Shown piece by piece: positions 25,926 to 35,394 of a stretch of 64,000 nucleotides of DNA; position 1 is the stretch's first letter; every line of letters starts with the position of its first letter. Origin of the DNA: Bacillota bacterium (GTDB taxonomy: Bacteria; Bacillota; Negativicutes; Sporomusales; Sporomusaceae); assembly GCA_023388195.1 (NCBI GenBank), contig JAEWGR010000122.1:1-64000 (forward strand), read 5' to 3'. Both the position numbers and the translations under genes were made by a program. The notes below the pieces were generated by a model, which saw only the letters and a list, made by a program, of their open reading frames with translations, was not told the origin of the DNA and did not search any database.

Positions 25926-26423
25926 TTACATGGCCTTGGCCGGCACTGGTCCCCGGGAAAGAGCAATTTTTCCGGTCCTGACAATCTCAATAATCCCAAA
26001 GTCCAGCAGCACTTCACAAAAAGCGTCAATCTTACTTTCCTCGCCGGTAAGCTCAATCGCCACCGTTTCCCGGTTTACATCAATAATCTTGGCCCGAAAG
26101 ATCTCGACAACATTAACTAAATCAGACCGGTTCGTTTTGCTGGCCTTTACCTTGATCAAGGCCAGCTCCCGCTCAATTGACTCGACATAGGTAAGGTTTA
26201 CAATCTTAATAACATCCACCAGTTTGGAAAGTTGATTGACTACCTGCTCCAGTTCAACCTCGCTGTCTACCTCCACACTGATTGTGATCCGGGTGGTATC
26301 GGCCTCTTCGGTATAGCCGGCGGCAATGCTCTCAATGTTAAAGGCCCGCCTGCTAATCAGCCCGGAAATATGAGTCAAAACCCCAGGTCTATTTTCAACC
26401 AGTACCGCTAATGTATGTTTCAT
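25926..26423 (-). CDS. ilvH: Acetolactate synthase small (regulatory) subunit
   Basis: The ACT-domain regulatory subunit of acetohydroxyacid synthase, 165 residues. The N-terminal ACT domain (about 1-75) begins MKHTLAVLVENRPGVLTHISGLISRRAFNIESI, and a C-terminal small-subunit domain follows (about 80-160, ELALIKVKASKTNRSDLVNVVEIFRAKIIDV). It confers valine feedback and activates the catalytic subunit. ATG follows GGAGGGATAAAGGA and lies 5 bp after the ilvB stop, so the two are co-translated. Confidence 0.95.
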   Translation of the reverse strand: MKHTLAVLVENRPGVLTHISGLISRRAFNIESIAAGYTEEADTTRITISVEVDSEVELEQVVNQLSKLVDVIKIVNLTYVESIERELALIKVKASKTNRSDLVNVVEIFRAKIIDVNRETVAIELTGEESKIDAFCEVLLDFGIIEIVRTGKIALSRGPVPAKAM

Positions 26424-26427
26424 TCCT

Positions 26428-28116
26428 TTATCCCTCCACCATTTGATCCAGACGGGCTCCCGGTGGCACTATCGGCAATACATCCTCCGTTGCCGGCAGC
26501 AATATCTCAACAAGTACCGGCCCGGGTGTCCGCAAGGCTGTTTCCAGGGTTGGCACCAGTTCGTCCGGCTTAACCACCCGCAGGCCGGTAACCCCCATAG
26601 CTTCAGCGAGTTTTACGAAATCAGTGTGACCCTTGGTCGTGGAATGGGAGTAGCGTTGTCCATAAAACATCCGCTGCCACTGGCTGATCATACCCAGTAC
26701 CTGATTATTCATTACAATAATCTTGATCGGCAGCCTGTTATCGGCCATTGTTGCCAGTTCCTGGCAATTCATCATGATACTGCCGTCCCCTGTAAACAAT
26801 ACCACCGTCTTGTCCGGAGAACTTAATTGCGCACCAATGGCTGCCGGTAAACCATAGCCCATCGTGCCAAGCCCGCCTGAGGTCAGTAAAGAACGGCCTT
26901 GCAGAAAATTATAATACTGGGCAGTCCACATCTGATGCTGACCGACATCGGTTACAATGACAGTATCAGACTGGGTAAGGCGGCTGACCTGCTCGATGAC
27001 CGCCTGGGGCATGATACAGGCTGCAGTCTGGCAATAGCGTAATGGTTTTTCCTGCTTCCAGGCCTGAACCTGCGTTGTCCAGTCGGCCATGGAGCTGCGC
27101 CACTGCCCGGGGGAGCGGCGGGCTGCCTTTTCACATAACAGAGGTAAAGACCAGCGCAGATCGCCAAGCACCTTAAGATCAGCACGTACATTTTTGTTTA
27201 CCTCGGCCGCATCAATATCAAAGTGCACAATCTTCGCATGGGGGGCAAAATTTTTAACCAGACTGGTTACCCGGTCATCAAAGCGCACACCCAGCCCCAG
27301 CAAAAGATCGCACTCCATTGTCGCCATATTAGCAGCGTAAGTACCATGCATACCTACCATACCCAGATGCTGCGGGGAGTCAGAAGGGATACAGCCTAGC
27401 CCCATCAGGCTGGAAAACACAGGAATTCCGGTCATGGCAGCAAAATTACGCACCTCTGCGGCCGTATCGGAGATAGTAACGCCGCCACCGACAAACAGCA
27501 CCGGTTTACGGGCTGCTGCCAGGGCCTGCACAGCCTGTTCAACCATCGCCGGATCACCGTCAAACAGCGGTGTATAGCCCCGCAGCCTAACCATCTCCGG
27601 ATATTCGAAATCGAAGCTGGTAGTAAAAACATCACGGGCAATATCGACAACAACAGGTCCCGGCCGGCCGGTACGGGCAATATAAAAGGCTTCTTTCATG
27701 ACCCGGGGTAAATCCTGGGCTTTTTTTACCAGATAGTTGTGCTTAGTAATGGGGGTAGTAATACCACAGACATCAGCCTCCTGAAAAGCATCCCTGCCGA
27801 TCACAGCCACCCCAACCTGACCGGTAATCGCCACCAAAGGCACCGAATCCATATAGGCGGTTGCAATACCGGTTACCAGATTAGTTGCACCAGGGCCTGA
27901 TGTCGCAAAGCAAACGCCGGTTTTCCCGGTAGCGCGGGCATAGCCGTCGGCGGCATGAACAGCACCTTGCTCATGCCTGGTTAAAATGTGAGGAAACGCG
28001 AGAGTAAACAGTGCATCATACAGGGCCAATACCGAGCCGCCCGGATAACCAAATACCAACTCAACCCCTTCCGCCTTCAAACATTCGATGACCGCTTCTG
28101 CCCCCAGCATCTTCAA
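26428..28116 (-). CDS. ilvB: Acetolactate synthase large subunit
   Basis: The TPP-dependent catalytic subunit making acetolactate and acetohydroxybutyrate for valine, leucine and isoleucine. It is 562 residues long. The catalytic glutamate is E49 in RHEQGAVHAADGYARATG, the FAD-type middle domain is present, and the TPP motif is GDGSIMMNCQELATM through NN. The likely start is TTG at 28116: AGGAGG ends 7 bases upstream, while the ATG two codons later is too far from it. A T-box leader with an isoleucine specifier controls the operon. Confidence 0.95.
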   Translation of the reverse strand: MKMLGAEAVIECLKAEGVELVFGYPGGSVLALYDALFTLAFPHILTRHEQGAVHAADGYARATGKTGVCFATSGPGATNLVTGIATAYMDSVPLVAITGQVGVAVIGRDAFQEADVCGITTPITKHNYLVKKAQDLPRVMKEAFYIARTGRPGPVVVDIARDVFTTSFDFEYPEMVRLRGYTPLFDGDPAMVEQAVQALAAARKPVLFVGGGVTISDTAAEVRNFAAMTGIPVFSSLMGLGCIPSDSPQHLGMVGMHGTYAANMATMECDLLLGLGVRFDDRVTSLVKNFAPHAKIVHFDIDAAEVNKNVRADLKVLGDLRWSLPLLCEKAARRSPGQWRSSMADWTTQVQAWKQEKPLRYCQTAACIMPQAVIEQVSRLTQSDTVIVTDVGQHQMWTAQYYNFLQGRSLLTSGGLGTMGYGLPAAIGAQLSSPDKTVVLFTGDGSIMMNCQELATMADNRLPIKIIVMNNQVLGMISQWQRMFYGQRYSHSTTKGHTDFVKLAEAMGVTGLRVVKPDELVPTLETALRTPGPVLVEILLPATEDVLPIVPPGARLDQMVEG

Positions 28117-28195
28117 ATTGAACTCCTCCTTCTACCTCTCCCTATAAGTATAAGAATACAACCGCTTTTCCCCACCAATATGCTTTTAAAGATGT

Positions 28196-28229
28196 AAAAA
28201 ACTCCGTCCCTTTACAGGGACGGAGTTTA
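28196..28229 (-). terminator. T-box terminator hairpin
   Basis: On the minus strand AAACTCCGTCCCT-GTAA-AGGGACGGAGTTT is a perfect 13-bp stem followed by a T-run. It is the terminator that uncharged tRNA would disrupt, placed directly after the T-box sequence. Confidence 0.92.
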
Positions 28230-28231
28230 CT

Positions 28232-28486
28232 CCGCGTTACCACCCAAATTGCTATGGTCTCTTCCATAGCCGCTCATAGGTACAGAGAAACCTCGATACC
28301 TCGCCGCAATAACGGGCGGCATTTTCTCCACAGAGATCCCGGCGCAGCTTACTCACATTCAGCCCGCAACTCACGGATGATTTTCACTGATGCCGATATT
28401 ACTGGCTCCCACCGCGCCCAGCTCGCTGGAAATATCATGAAACAGTTACTCTTCCGTTCATCGTCATTACATTTATAGCATTTATT
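28232..28486 (-). promoter_or_regulatory. T-box leader of ilvBH, isoleucine specifier
   Basis: The T-box motif TGGGTGGTAACGCGG is at 28232-28246. In stem I the 5' loop AGAGTA is flanked by ACGGA and ACTG, which pair with TCCGT and CAGT around the 3' loop GAAAATCA. The specifier in that loop is read as ATC (minus strand, 28379-28381) followed by the usual A, i.e. isoleucine. The apical CCAGCGAG..GGTGGGAGCC loop is also typical. Confidence 0.88.
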
Positions 28487-28492
28487 ATTGTT

Positions 28493-28521
28493 ATGTTACA
28501 AAAGAATCCACTCTGTGTCAA
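28493..28521 (-). promoter_or_regulatory. Sigma-A promoter of ilvBH
   Basis: Minus strand TTGACA (28516-28521), 17-bp spacer, TAACAT (28493-28498). Transcription would start near 28486, just before T-box stem I. The -35 lies close to the end of the neighbouring aldo/keto reductase gene. Confidence 0.8.
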
Positions 28522-28531
28522 CACTATTCTT

Positions 28532-29557
28532 TTATTTTGTGTTTGCTTGATGATCTTTGAACATGGTATGATGTTTTTTCAGCATGGCCGGGATCGGCAG
28601 TTCATACGGACACCGCAGAACACATTCCCCGCAATCTACACATTTCTCCACCGATTCCATCGCATTGCGGGCAAAGTCAACCGCAACGGCCGGCGACATC
28701 CGCCTGGCAATTACCTGATACCCCATGGCCGGAGTAATCATAACCCCGTGCGGGCAAGGCTGGCAGTATTCACAGCGCCGGCAGAACTGTTTCCCCAGCT
28801 CCTCCCGGTATTTGTCCATCAACTCCCGGTCAGCGGCTGTCACAACATTTTCTTCTTTATATAAGGCCAGAATTTCGTCAACCGATGCCGGCGAATCAAA
28901 GCCAGGAATCGGCAGCATTTCCGGAAACTGCCGCAAAAACTTAAAAGCGATGGCCGCGTTGTCAATCATGCCACCGGCGAACGGTTTCATCACAATAAAG
29001 CCCGCATTCAGTTTTTGCGCCAGTTCCCGCAATTCCCCCCGGGCGGCATCTTCAATAAAATTAAAAGGAAACTGGATTGTGCTGAATAAGCCTGTCTTCA
29101 CTAAACGTACAGCCATGGCCAGGCTGTGGGAGGTAATGCCGACATGTCTTATTTTGCCCTGTTCCTGTGCTTTCTTTACCACCTCAAAGGCACCGCCGGC
29201 AGCAGTGGCAACTGACCAATCCTGTTCCCGCGAAATCTGGTGCAGCTGATATAGATCAATATAATCGGTCTGCAGCATCCGCAAACTGTTGTCAAGATGC
29301 TCCAATGCCCCAGCCCCGTCACGGCGGCCCGTCTTAGTGGCAATAACAACCTTGTCCCGCAGCCCCGCAAAAGCCCGGCCGATTTTATCCTCACTATCAC
29401 GGTAGGCATTGGCGGTATCATAAAATGTAATCCCCTGCTCATAGGCATGGCGCAGGGTCTTAACAGCCTGACCGGTTTCCAGACGAATGATCGGAATACA
29501 GCCAAAACCAACCTCAGATACAGTTAACCCCGTATTACCCAGTGTACGATATTGCAT
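28532..29557 (-). CDS. Aldo/keto reductase with C-terminal ferredoxin-like iron-sulfur domain
   Basis: An NADPH-type aldo/keto reductase of about 341 residues with an extra iron-sulfur tail. The AKR barrel has the usual start (YRTLGNTGLTVSEVGFGC), the active-site tyrosine region DTANAYRDSEDKIGRAF, and KVVIATKTGRR with the catalytic lysine. The C-terminus carries CRRCEYCQPCPHGV and CVDCGECVLRCPYELP, each a typical 4Fe-4S ligand set. Such fusions are common in anaerobes; substrates are unknown. ATG at 29557 follows AAAGGTGG. It is probably a single-gene transcript. Confidence 0.9.
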   Translation of the reverse strand: MQYRTLGNTGLTVSEVGFGCIPIIRLETGQAVKTLRHAYEQGITFYDTANAYRDSEDKIGRAFAGLRDKVVIATKTGRRDGAGALEHLDNSLRMLQTDYIDLYQLHQISREQDWSVATAAGGAFEVVKKAQEQGKIRHVGITSHSLAMAVRLVKTGLFSTIQFPFNFIEDAARGELRELAQKLNAGFIVMKPFAGGMIDNAAIAFKFLRQFPEMLPIPGFDSPASVDEILALYKEENVVTAADRELMDKYREELGKQFCRRCEYCQPCPHGVMITPAMGYQVIARRMSPAVAVDFARNAMESVEKCVDCGECVLRCPYELPIPAMLKKHHTMFKDHQANTK

Positions 29558-29658
29558 AACTTGCAGCCACCTTTCCAGCAATTAAAAATAATTGCAATTT
29601 TCTATCTGTAAATATCTTACTGTCATTTACTATAAAAAGTCAATATGGCACCACAGCC

Positions 29659-29697
29659 AAAGAACCCGGCCGCTCGTCAGAGCTGGCCGGGTTCTTT
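29659..29697. terminator. Terminator downstream of the chemoreceptor gene
   Basis: AAAGAACCCGGCC pairs with GGCCGGGTTCTTT around a 13-base loop. It lies immediately after the chemoreceptor stop and upstream of the aldo/keto reductase gene (both leftward). The complementary A- and T-ends make it usable in either direction. Confidence 0.85.
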
Positions 29698-29699
29698 GA

Positions 29700-31679
29700 T
29701 TAAATCCGGAACCGGGTAATTGTTGCCTGTAAGTTTTGAGCCATATCGGCAAGATTCTGACTGGCTGCCGCAATCTCCCCAATGGAAGCGGATTGCTCCT
29801 CCGTTGCGACCGATACCGTTCCGGCCGCCGCCGCCGCGGCTTTGCTTAAATCGTCAATGGTCCTGACAGAAGCTACGATCTGCTGACTGCCATTATCCAT
29901 ATCGGCCATCGCTGCCGATATTTTTGTTACCTGGGTTAACACCGCAGTAACCAGCTCAGCGATCTCCTGGAAAGACCCACCGGCGGCAGTTACAATTTCT
30001 GCCCCGCAGCTTACTTCGCGTGTACCGTCAGCCATCGCCGCAACCGCTTTGAGCGTGTCTTGTTGTATCTCGCCAATCAGTCCGGCTATCTGCTTAGCTG
30101 CTTCCTGAGATTGTTCAGCCAGCTTGCGGACTTCTTCAGCGACTACGGCAAAACCGCGCCCCTGTTCCCCGGCACGGGCCGCTTCAATGGCCGCATTAAG
30201 AGCCAGCAGATTGGTCTGGCCGGCAATACCGGCGATGGTATCAACAATTTGCCCGATCTCCTTTGACCGCTCGCCCAGGCCGGCCACCACCCGGGATGAA
30301 TTGTTAACAGTCTGTTCAATAAGCACCATTTGCTGCACAGCCCGGCTGATCGAAACACGGCTCTCCTTCGCCTTATCAGCCGCCTGCGTGGATTTGACTA
30401 CAGTCTGACTGGCTTCGCCGGCCGCCTGCTCGATACTGAGCGACATCCGGTCAACCACGGCCGCCGTCTCTTCCACAGCGTTTCGCTGCCTGTCCGTACC
30501 ATTGGCGATAGCCACTACCGACTCAGCTATCTGATTGGAAGCCTGAGCCGATTCGTGTGAACTTGCTGTCAACTCCTGGGACGAAGCGGCAACCTGTTCG
30601 GCACTTGTACTCACCTGGGCAATCAGCTCCCGCAAATTATGAACCATCTTATTAAAGCCTGCTGCTAAATCGGCAATCTCATCCTGGCCGTTAACCGGCG
30701 CCTGGATGGTAAGATCGCCATTGGCAACCAGACCGGCCTGGGCAGCCAGCGCTTCCAGCGGTTTGGTAAGCCGTTTGGCCATAAAGAAGGTAAGCAAGAT
30801 GACCAAACACACCGAAGCCAGGGTAATCGCCGCCGATAACCATTTAAGCGTGGCCAGCGGCTTGTAAATAACGGCTTCCGGCACGCTGATTGCCAATGTC
30901 CAGCCGGTGGAAGGTATCTTTTGATAGGCCATAAACAGGTCTTGACCGTTGTACCGGTAATTAGAAAACCCCTGATCGCTGCCAATGATACTTGTGATTT
31001 TTGGAGCAATCTCGCGCAATGGTTCAAGCTCAGCAAAATTTTTCGATACAAAATCAGGATTGGGGTGGGCCAGCAGCATCCCCTTGGCATCTAATAAAAA
31101 CGCATAACCTTCCCCCTGCAGATTAATTTCCTTTACATTATCAACAAGGGTTTGCAGCAGGATATCCTCACTCACGACCCCACGCAGCTGCCCCTGGGAG
31201 TTCTTTAACGGCATCGCTACCGAAACAGCCATCTGCTTGGTAACCAAATCTAAATAGGGATCGGAAAATACCAGCTTGCCCTGCTCACTGGCCAATTTAT
31301 ACCAGGCCCTGACCCGGGGGTCATAGTCAGCAGGCGGTAGCCAGCCACTGCCATCAACCATTGTTCCGTCCACCGCACCAAAATACACATCGGACAATTC
31401 TTTATCCACCGTTTTGTAGCCGGCCAGCATAGGCACGGTAATGGTACCATCACCCACGGTACTCTGCAAGGTGCCGGCTGTGATCTCCAGGATCTTCGCT
31501 TTACCAATCAGCCAGCCGTCAAGTTTATTTACCTGGGAATGAACATTTGACAGCATTTCCGCCTGAATGCCTTTAACCATCTGGGCCTGGGTAAACATAT
31601 ACACAGAGATTGATAATACCAGCAGTGTGGCCGTAGTTACTAATGAAAATAATAGCGTTAACTTAGTTTTCAACTTCAT
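29700..31679 (-). CDS. Methyl-accepting chemotaxis protein with dCache sensor
   Basis: A transmembrane chemoreceptor of about 659 residues. Order: N-terminal transmembrane helix (about 6-30), extracytoplasmic double Cache domain (about 40-275; [28 protein letters not shown] region and [17 protein letters not shown]), second transmembrane helix (about 280-305), HAMP (about 306-360), and a long cytoplasmic signalling helix pair whose hairpin tip reads [43 protein letters not shown]. dCache domains of this type often bind amino acids or small acids; the ligand here is unknown. ATG at 31679 follows AAAGGAGG. Confidence 0.93.
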   Translation of the reverse strand: MKLKTKLTLLFSLVTTATLLVLSISVYMFTQAQMVKGIQAEMLSNVHSQVNKLDGWLIGKAKILEITAGTLQSTVGDGTITVPMLAGYKTVDKELSDVYFGAVDGTMVDGSGWLPPADYDPRVRAWYKLASEQGKLVFSDPYLDLVTKQMAVSVAMPLKNSQGQLRGVVSEDILLQTLVDNVKEINLQGEGYAFLLDAKGMLLAHPNPDFVSKNFAELEPLREIAPKITSIIGSDQGFSNYRYNGQDLFMAYQKIPSTGWTLAISVPEAVIYKPLATLKWLSAAITLASVCLVILLTFFMAKRLTKPLEALAAQAGLVANGDLTIQAPVNGQDEIADLAAGFNKMVHNLRELIAQVSTSAEQVAASSQELTASSHESAQASNQIAESVVAIANGTDRQRNAVEETAAVVDRMSLSIEQAAGEASQTVVKSTQAADKAKESRVSISRAVQQMVLIEQTVNNSSRVVAGLGERSKEIGQIVDTIAGIAGQTNLLALNAAIEAARAGEQGRGFAVVAEEVRKLAEQSQEAAKQIAGLIGEIQQDTLKAVAAMADGTREVSCGAEIVTAAGGSFQEIAELVTAVLTQVTKISAAMADMDNGSQQIVASVRTIDDLSKAAAAAAGTVSVATEEQSASIGEIAAASQNLADMAQNLQATITRFRI

Positions 31680-31840
31680 GTCGTTGTCCTCCTTTTGCAA
31701 TAATCAGCTGGTGCCTTGGCCTTCAGCCATGACAAAAAGCCTCCTGACAGTAAATGCCGAAGGCTTCTATGCCATACCAATTTGTAATATGACAATATTC
31801 TATAATATACTGCCAAACTTGTAAATAGGTGAGAATGGTA

Positions 31841-32524
31841 TTACCACAACTTAACCCTGTCGGCCAATACGGCTAACACGGCTTGGGTAAATCGATCGCA
31901 GGACTGCCGGTTCTGACCTGTGATCAGATTGCCGTCTACTACCACCTGGCTGGCCCAGGGAATACTCTTACTAAATTCAGCCCCCAGGTCTTGCAACCTG
32001 GTTTCTAAAAAAAACGGCACAACGGCCGCCAGGTGTGTCGCGGCCTCTTCCTCATTAGTGAAGCCAGTCACCTTTCTGCCGGCAAGCAGCGGTTTCCCGT
32101 CAGGCCTAACGGCACTTACCAGTGCTGCCGGCCCGTGGCAGACAGCGCCAATCACCTTGCCGGCGGCGTCCACCTGTGGCAACACCTCTGCCAGATACCG
32201 GTTTGTGGCTAAATCAAACATTGGCCCATGACCGCCGGGGAATATAACAGCGTCATAATCGGCAAATGTAAGTGCAGTCATATTCCGGGTTGCCGCCAGA
32301 GCGCCGGCAGCGTCCTGCCATTCCGGCGGGTTATAACCACTTACACTCTGAGGATCAACCGGGGCCCGGCCGCCGGCCGGGCTGCCGACCGTCACCTTGC
32401 AGCCGGCGGCAGCCAGAGCCAGATAGGGTACGGCAAACTCTTCCAGCCACAGCCCGGTGACATGGTGCGCATCAATCCGGGAAAAACTGGTGACAACAAA
32501 TAATACCTGCGGTTGGGAAATCAA
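31841..32524 (-). CDS. DJ-1/PfpI family protein
   Basis: A type 1 glutamine-amidotransferase-like protein of 227 residues. The nucleophile elbow is GAVCHGPAAL (Cys) and is preceded by DYDAVIFPGGHGPMFDL, where the glutamate-like acidic position and GGHG match the DJ-1/HSP31 (HchA-type) group, possible glyoxalase III or deglycase. A C-terminal GNLITGQNRQSCDRFTQAV helix follows. The start is TTG at 32524 after GGAGG, with slightly long spacing. It stands 77 bp from the dioxygenase gene and may be co-transcribed with it. Confidence 0.87.
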   Translation of the reverse strand: MISQPQVLFVVTSFSRIDAHHVTGLWLEEFAVPYLALAAAGCKVTVGSPAGGRAPVDPQSVSGYNPPEWQDAAGALAATRNMTALTFADYDAVIFPGGHGPMFDLATNRYLAEVLPQVDAAGKVIGAVCHGPAALVSAVRPDGKPLLAGRKVTGFTNEEEAATHLAAVVPFFLETRLQDLGAEFSKSIPWASQVVVDGNLITGQNRQSCDRFTQAVLAVLADRVKLW

Positions 32525-32601
32525 AGTAACAGCAACCTCCTTGCCTTGGTTTGCTAAAAATAATCCCGCCCTATTTCTGCCGGTTTAGACTGGACACCGT
32601 A

Positions 32602-33375
32602 CTAGTCCTCACTGATCATAAAACTGCGCATGGATATTGACCCATTCTGCATATCGGTGCAGGTAAACTCCAGTCTGTCAGCCTCGGTCTGCAGACCGAT
32701 TGCATACAGCAACGGTAAATAATGCTCATTGGTGGGAACAGCAAGCCGGGCATTGGGGAAGGTTTCATAATGAATCAATCCGGCATGGTCCCGTTCTGCC
32801 AGCGCCGCAGCCATCCGGCTGTCAGTCTCGGCCGCCCAGGGATAGACCGTACCGTATAACTGGGAGAAATCGATCCGGGACAAATTATGAACAATATTGC
32901 CGCTGCCTATAATCAGAACACCCACTTGTCTTAACAGGGCCAGCTTTTTACCCAGTTCATAATGCTGCTGCGGGGATTTTCCCACATCAAGGCTTAGTTC
33001 CAGTACGGGAATATCGGCATTGGGATACATATGTTTCAGTACAGCCCAGGCGGCGTGGTCAAGGCCCCGTTTCGGGTCATACTCGACAGCACCCTGCGTA
33101 GTTTCCCGGACTAAGGCCGCTGTTGCCGGGGCTCCGGGGCAAGGGTAGGCGGCCGCATACAGCTCCGCCGGAAAACCATAGAAATCATAAATAGTTGGCG
33201 GCAGCTCGGCGGCGGTAATATAGGTACCCTTAGTTTGCCAATGGGCCGAAACAACAACAATGGCCTGCGGACGGGGCAGTATTTTTCCTAACTCATTGAG
33301 ACTGTGTGTATAACTATTGTCCTCGATGATATTAATGGGAGATCCGTGCCCAATAAACAGAACCGGCATTTTCAT
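32602..33375 (-). CDS. DODA-type extradiol dioxygenase family protein (YgiD-like)
   Basis: A LigB-superfamily metal-dependent dioxygenase, about 257 residues, closest in pattern to E. coli YgiD (4,5-DOPA dioxygenase). Putative metal ligands are His in FIGHGSP, His in VSAHWQ and His in GLDHAAW, with the IIGSGNIVHNLSR segment near the middle. In a strict anaerobe true oxygenation is unlikely, so the physiological role is open. The ATG used follows AGAGGTGA; an in-frame GTG lies three codons upstream. It is divergent from the marR gene, with the TTGTATGATACAA operator in the gap. Confidence 0.85.
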   Translation of the reverse strand: MKMPVLFIGHGSPINIIEDNSYTHSLNELGKILPRPQAIVVVSAHWQTKGTYITAAELPPTIYDFYGFPAELYAAAYPCPGAPATAALVRETTQGAVEYDPKRGLDHAAWAVLKHMYPNADIPVLELSLDVGKSPQQHYELGKKLALLRQVGVLIIGSGNIVHNLSRIDFSQLYGTVYPWAAETDSRMAAALAERDHAGLIHYETFPNARLAVPTNEHYLPLLYAIGLQTEADRLEFTCTDMQNGSISMRSFMISED

Positions 33376-33515
33376 TAAACTCACCTCTGCTTGATAATAA
33401 TTTATCCTTGTACCTTAGCTTTTTACTGTTATATATACACTTCGGACAAAAACACCCGGTTCCTGCCTTCGGCCACTACCCCGGCACCTGTTTTTGCAGC
33501 TTACTACAAATCATA

Positions 33516-33543
33516 TTGACAGCAAACTATTTGTATGATACAA
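33516..33543 (+). promoter_or_regulatory. marR promoter with MarR-type operator (copy 1)
   Basis: A -35 TTGACA at 33516-33521 is followed by the palindrome TTGTATGATACAA at 33531-33543, which covers the spacer and -10 region. An identical copy lies at 34066-34078. Placement over the promoter suggests autorepression by the downstream MarR protein. Confidence 0.72.
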
Positions 33544-33569
33544 CTTTAATATAAAGGAGTAGCCAAATA

Positions 33570-34049
33570 ATGACAAAGACAAATCTCCCCGCCGACATCG
33601 ACAAATATAACCGTTGTGTAGAAGATATCGGCCTGTTACTGCAGCGGACGGTACGGATCTGCCAGCTATTTGAGCGCGAACAAATCAAAATTCACGGTTT
33701 TACCAGTTCCCAATGTTATATCCTGCTGGAAATCCTGAAAAGCGGTCCCTTAACAATCAATGAAATCAGTACGAGGATGAATCTTGAAATAAGCACAATC
33801 ACCAGAATCATGGATAATCTGGTACGGGATCAACTGCTGGTGCGCAACCGGCTCATCCATGACAAACGGGTCGTTGAAGCTGCGCTCACTGACAAGGGGC
33901 TGCTGGCAGCCAACAAGCTGCGGGCCGGCATCAGTGATTATTATAAAAATGTTATCTCCCATCTCCCTCCCGGCCATGTACGGGAAGTAATGACTGCGGT
34001 AGAGCTGTTACTGACAGCAGTAGAACAAGCCAACAGACCGGACGAGTAA
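33570..34049 (+). CDS. MarR family transcriptional regulator
   Basis: A winged-helix regulator of 159 residues. The DNA-binding part is GPLTINEISTRMNLEISTITRIMDNLVRDQLLVRNR, followed by the wing (HDKRVVEAALTDKGLLAANKL). No ligand can be assigned. TATAAAGGAG precedes the ATG. It lies 51 bp before lysA on the same strand, and identical palindromes flank it on both sides, so it probably controls itself and the lysine genes. A link between a MarR protein and diaminopimelate/lysine genes is not one I know. Confidence 0.9.
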   Translation: MTKTNLPADIDKYNRCVEDIGLLLQRTVRICQLFEREQIKIHGFTSSQCYILLEILKSGPLTINEISTRMNLEISTITRIMDNLVRDQLLVRNRLIHDKRVVEAALTDKGLLAANKLRAGISDYYKNVISHLPPGHVREVMTAVELLLTAVEQANRPDE

Positions 34050-34065
34050 GATTTTTACCAAATAC

Positions 34066-34078
34066 TTGTATGATACAA
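34066..34078 (+). promoter_or_regulatory. MarR-type operator (copy 2), upstream of lysA
   Basis: TTGTATGATACAA, identical over all 13 bp to the copy in the marR promoter, lies 5 bp upstream of the AAGGAGG ribosome site of lysA. It could block a lysA promoter in this gap or act as a roadblock. Confidence 0.7.
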
Positions 34079-34099
34079 ATATTAAGGAGGCGTATAAAA

Positions 34100-35356
34100 A
34101 TGCAGTGGGTGCACGCAAGCGTAAGCAGGGAGAATCATTTTTACGGCCGGCACACCCCGGCCGGGCTGATAAGCAAATACGGCAGCCCGTTATATGTGTA
34201 CAATGAACGAATTCTGCGGGAACGGTGCCGGGATATCAAGCGGCTGGTAAAAGGGCCGGACTTTGTTGTCAGCTATTCTGCCAAAGCCAACAGCAATTTA
34301 TCCTTGCTCCAGATCATTAAAGACGAGGGCTGCGAGGTGGATGCCATGTCACCGGGTGAAATCCAGGTGCAATTGCAGGCAGGCTTTACCCCGGAACAAA
34401 TCCTTTATATCGGCAATAATGTCTCGGCCACAGAAATGAGCTATGTCATCAGTCAGGGTGTTGCGGTGAGTGTTGATTCGCTGTCCCAATTAGAGCTTTA
34501 TGGCCAGCTCAATCCCGGTGGCCGTGTCGTTGTCCGGTTCAATACCGGCATCGGTGCCGGCCATCATCAAAAAGTAGTAACCGGCGGCGATAAAACCAAA
34601 TTTGGGATTGAAACAGCTTTGCTGCCGGCGGTAAAAAAACTGCTCGCCACCTATCAATTGCACCTCAGCGGTATTAATCAGCACATCGGCTCGCTCTTTA
34701 TGGACAGCGATGCCTATATCAGCGGAGTCCAGGCACTCCTGGATATAGCCCTGCACTTTCCGGAGCTGGAATTTATCGATCTGGGCGGCGGGTTTGGGAT
34801 ACCTTATCACAAACAGGAGCAGGAACCGCGCCTGGACCTGGCGGCGTTAAGTGAAAAAATCAGCGAGGTGCTTACTGAATGGGTAAGCCGCCATGGAAAA
34901 CAGGTACGGTTTAAAGTGGAACCGGGGCGGTATCTGGTAGCTGAATGCGGTATTCTCCTGGGAACTGTCCATACTATAAAGACTAACTATCATACGAAAT
35001 ATATTGGCACCGATATCGGTTTTAATGTCCTGATGCGACCGGTTTTATATAACGCCCATCATGACCTGGAGATCTATCGCTCCAGTAATACCCGGTCACG
35101 CAATCAGGAAACAGTCACCCTTACCGGCAACATTTGTGAAAGCGGCGATATCCTCGCGGCCGGCCGCACTTTGCCGGAAATCTTTGAACAGGACATTATC
35201 GGCGTATTGGATGCCGGCGCCTACGGTTATTCCATGGCTTCCAACTACAACAACCGGCTCCGCCCGGCCGAGGTTCTGCTCACAAGCGACGGTGACGATG
35301 TGCTCATCCGCCGCCGGGAATCCTTTGACGATGTAATGCGACACTTTGCCATATAA
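34100..35356 (+). CDS. lysA: Diaminopimelate decarboxylase
   Basis: A PLP-dependent alanine-racemase-fold decarboxylase of 418 residues, the last step to lysine. The PLP lysine is in FVVSYSAKANSN, the glycine-rich phosphate loop in IDLGGGFGIPYH, substrate residues in KVEPGRYLVAECG, and the catalytic cysteine in NICESGDILA. The C-terminal IRRRESFDDVM is typical. ATG at 34100 follows AAGGAGG with 9-bp spacing. Related carboxynorspermidine decarboxylases lack parts of this set, and dapL next door supports LysA. Confidence 0.88.
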   Translation: MQWVHASVSRENHFYGRHTPAGLISKYGSPLYVYNERILRERCRDIKRLVKGPDFVVSYSAKANSNLSLLQIIKDEGCEVDAMSPGEIQVQLQAGFTPEQILYIGNNVSATEMSYVISQGVAVSVDSLSQLELYGQLNPGGRVVVRFNTGIGAGHHQKVVTGGDKTKFGIETALLPAVKKLLATYQLHLSGINQHIGSLFMDSDAYISGVQALLDIALHFPELEFIDLGGGFGIPYHKQEQEPRLDLAALSEKISEVLTEWVSRHGKQVRFKVEPGRYLVAECGILLGTVHTIKTNYHTKYIGTDIGFNVLMRPVLYNAHHDLEIYRSSNTRSRNQETVTLTGNICESGDILAAGRTLPEIFEQDIIGVLDAGAYGYSMASNYNNRLRPAEVLLTSDGDDVLIRRRESFDDVMRHFAI

Positions 35357-35394
35357 TAAATAGAAGAGATAGGAAAAGGGAAAGGGGTTTACTA

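Noticed and set aside
31680..31840. Possible c-di-GMP riboswitch in the chemoreceptor leader
   Set aside because: The leader has an AAGCCT/AGGCTT hairpin with a T-run, but the conserved GGCAAACC and tetraloop-receptor parts of a c-di-GMP-I aptamer are not there.
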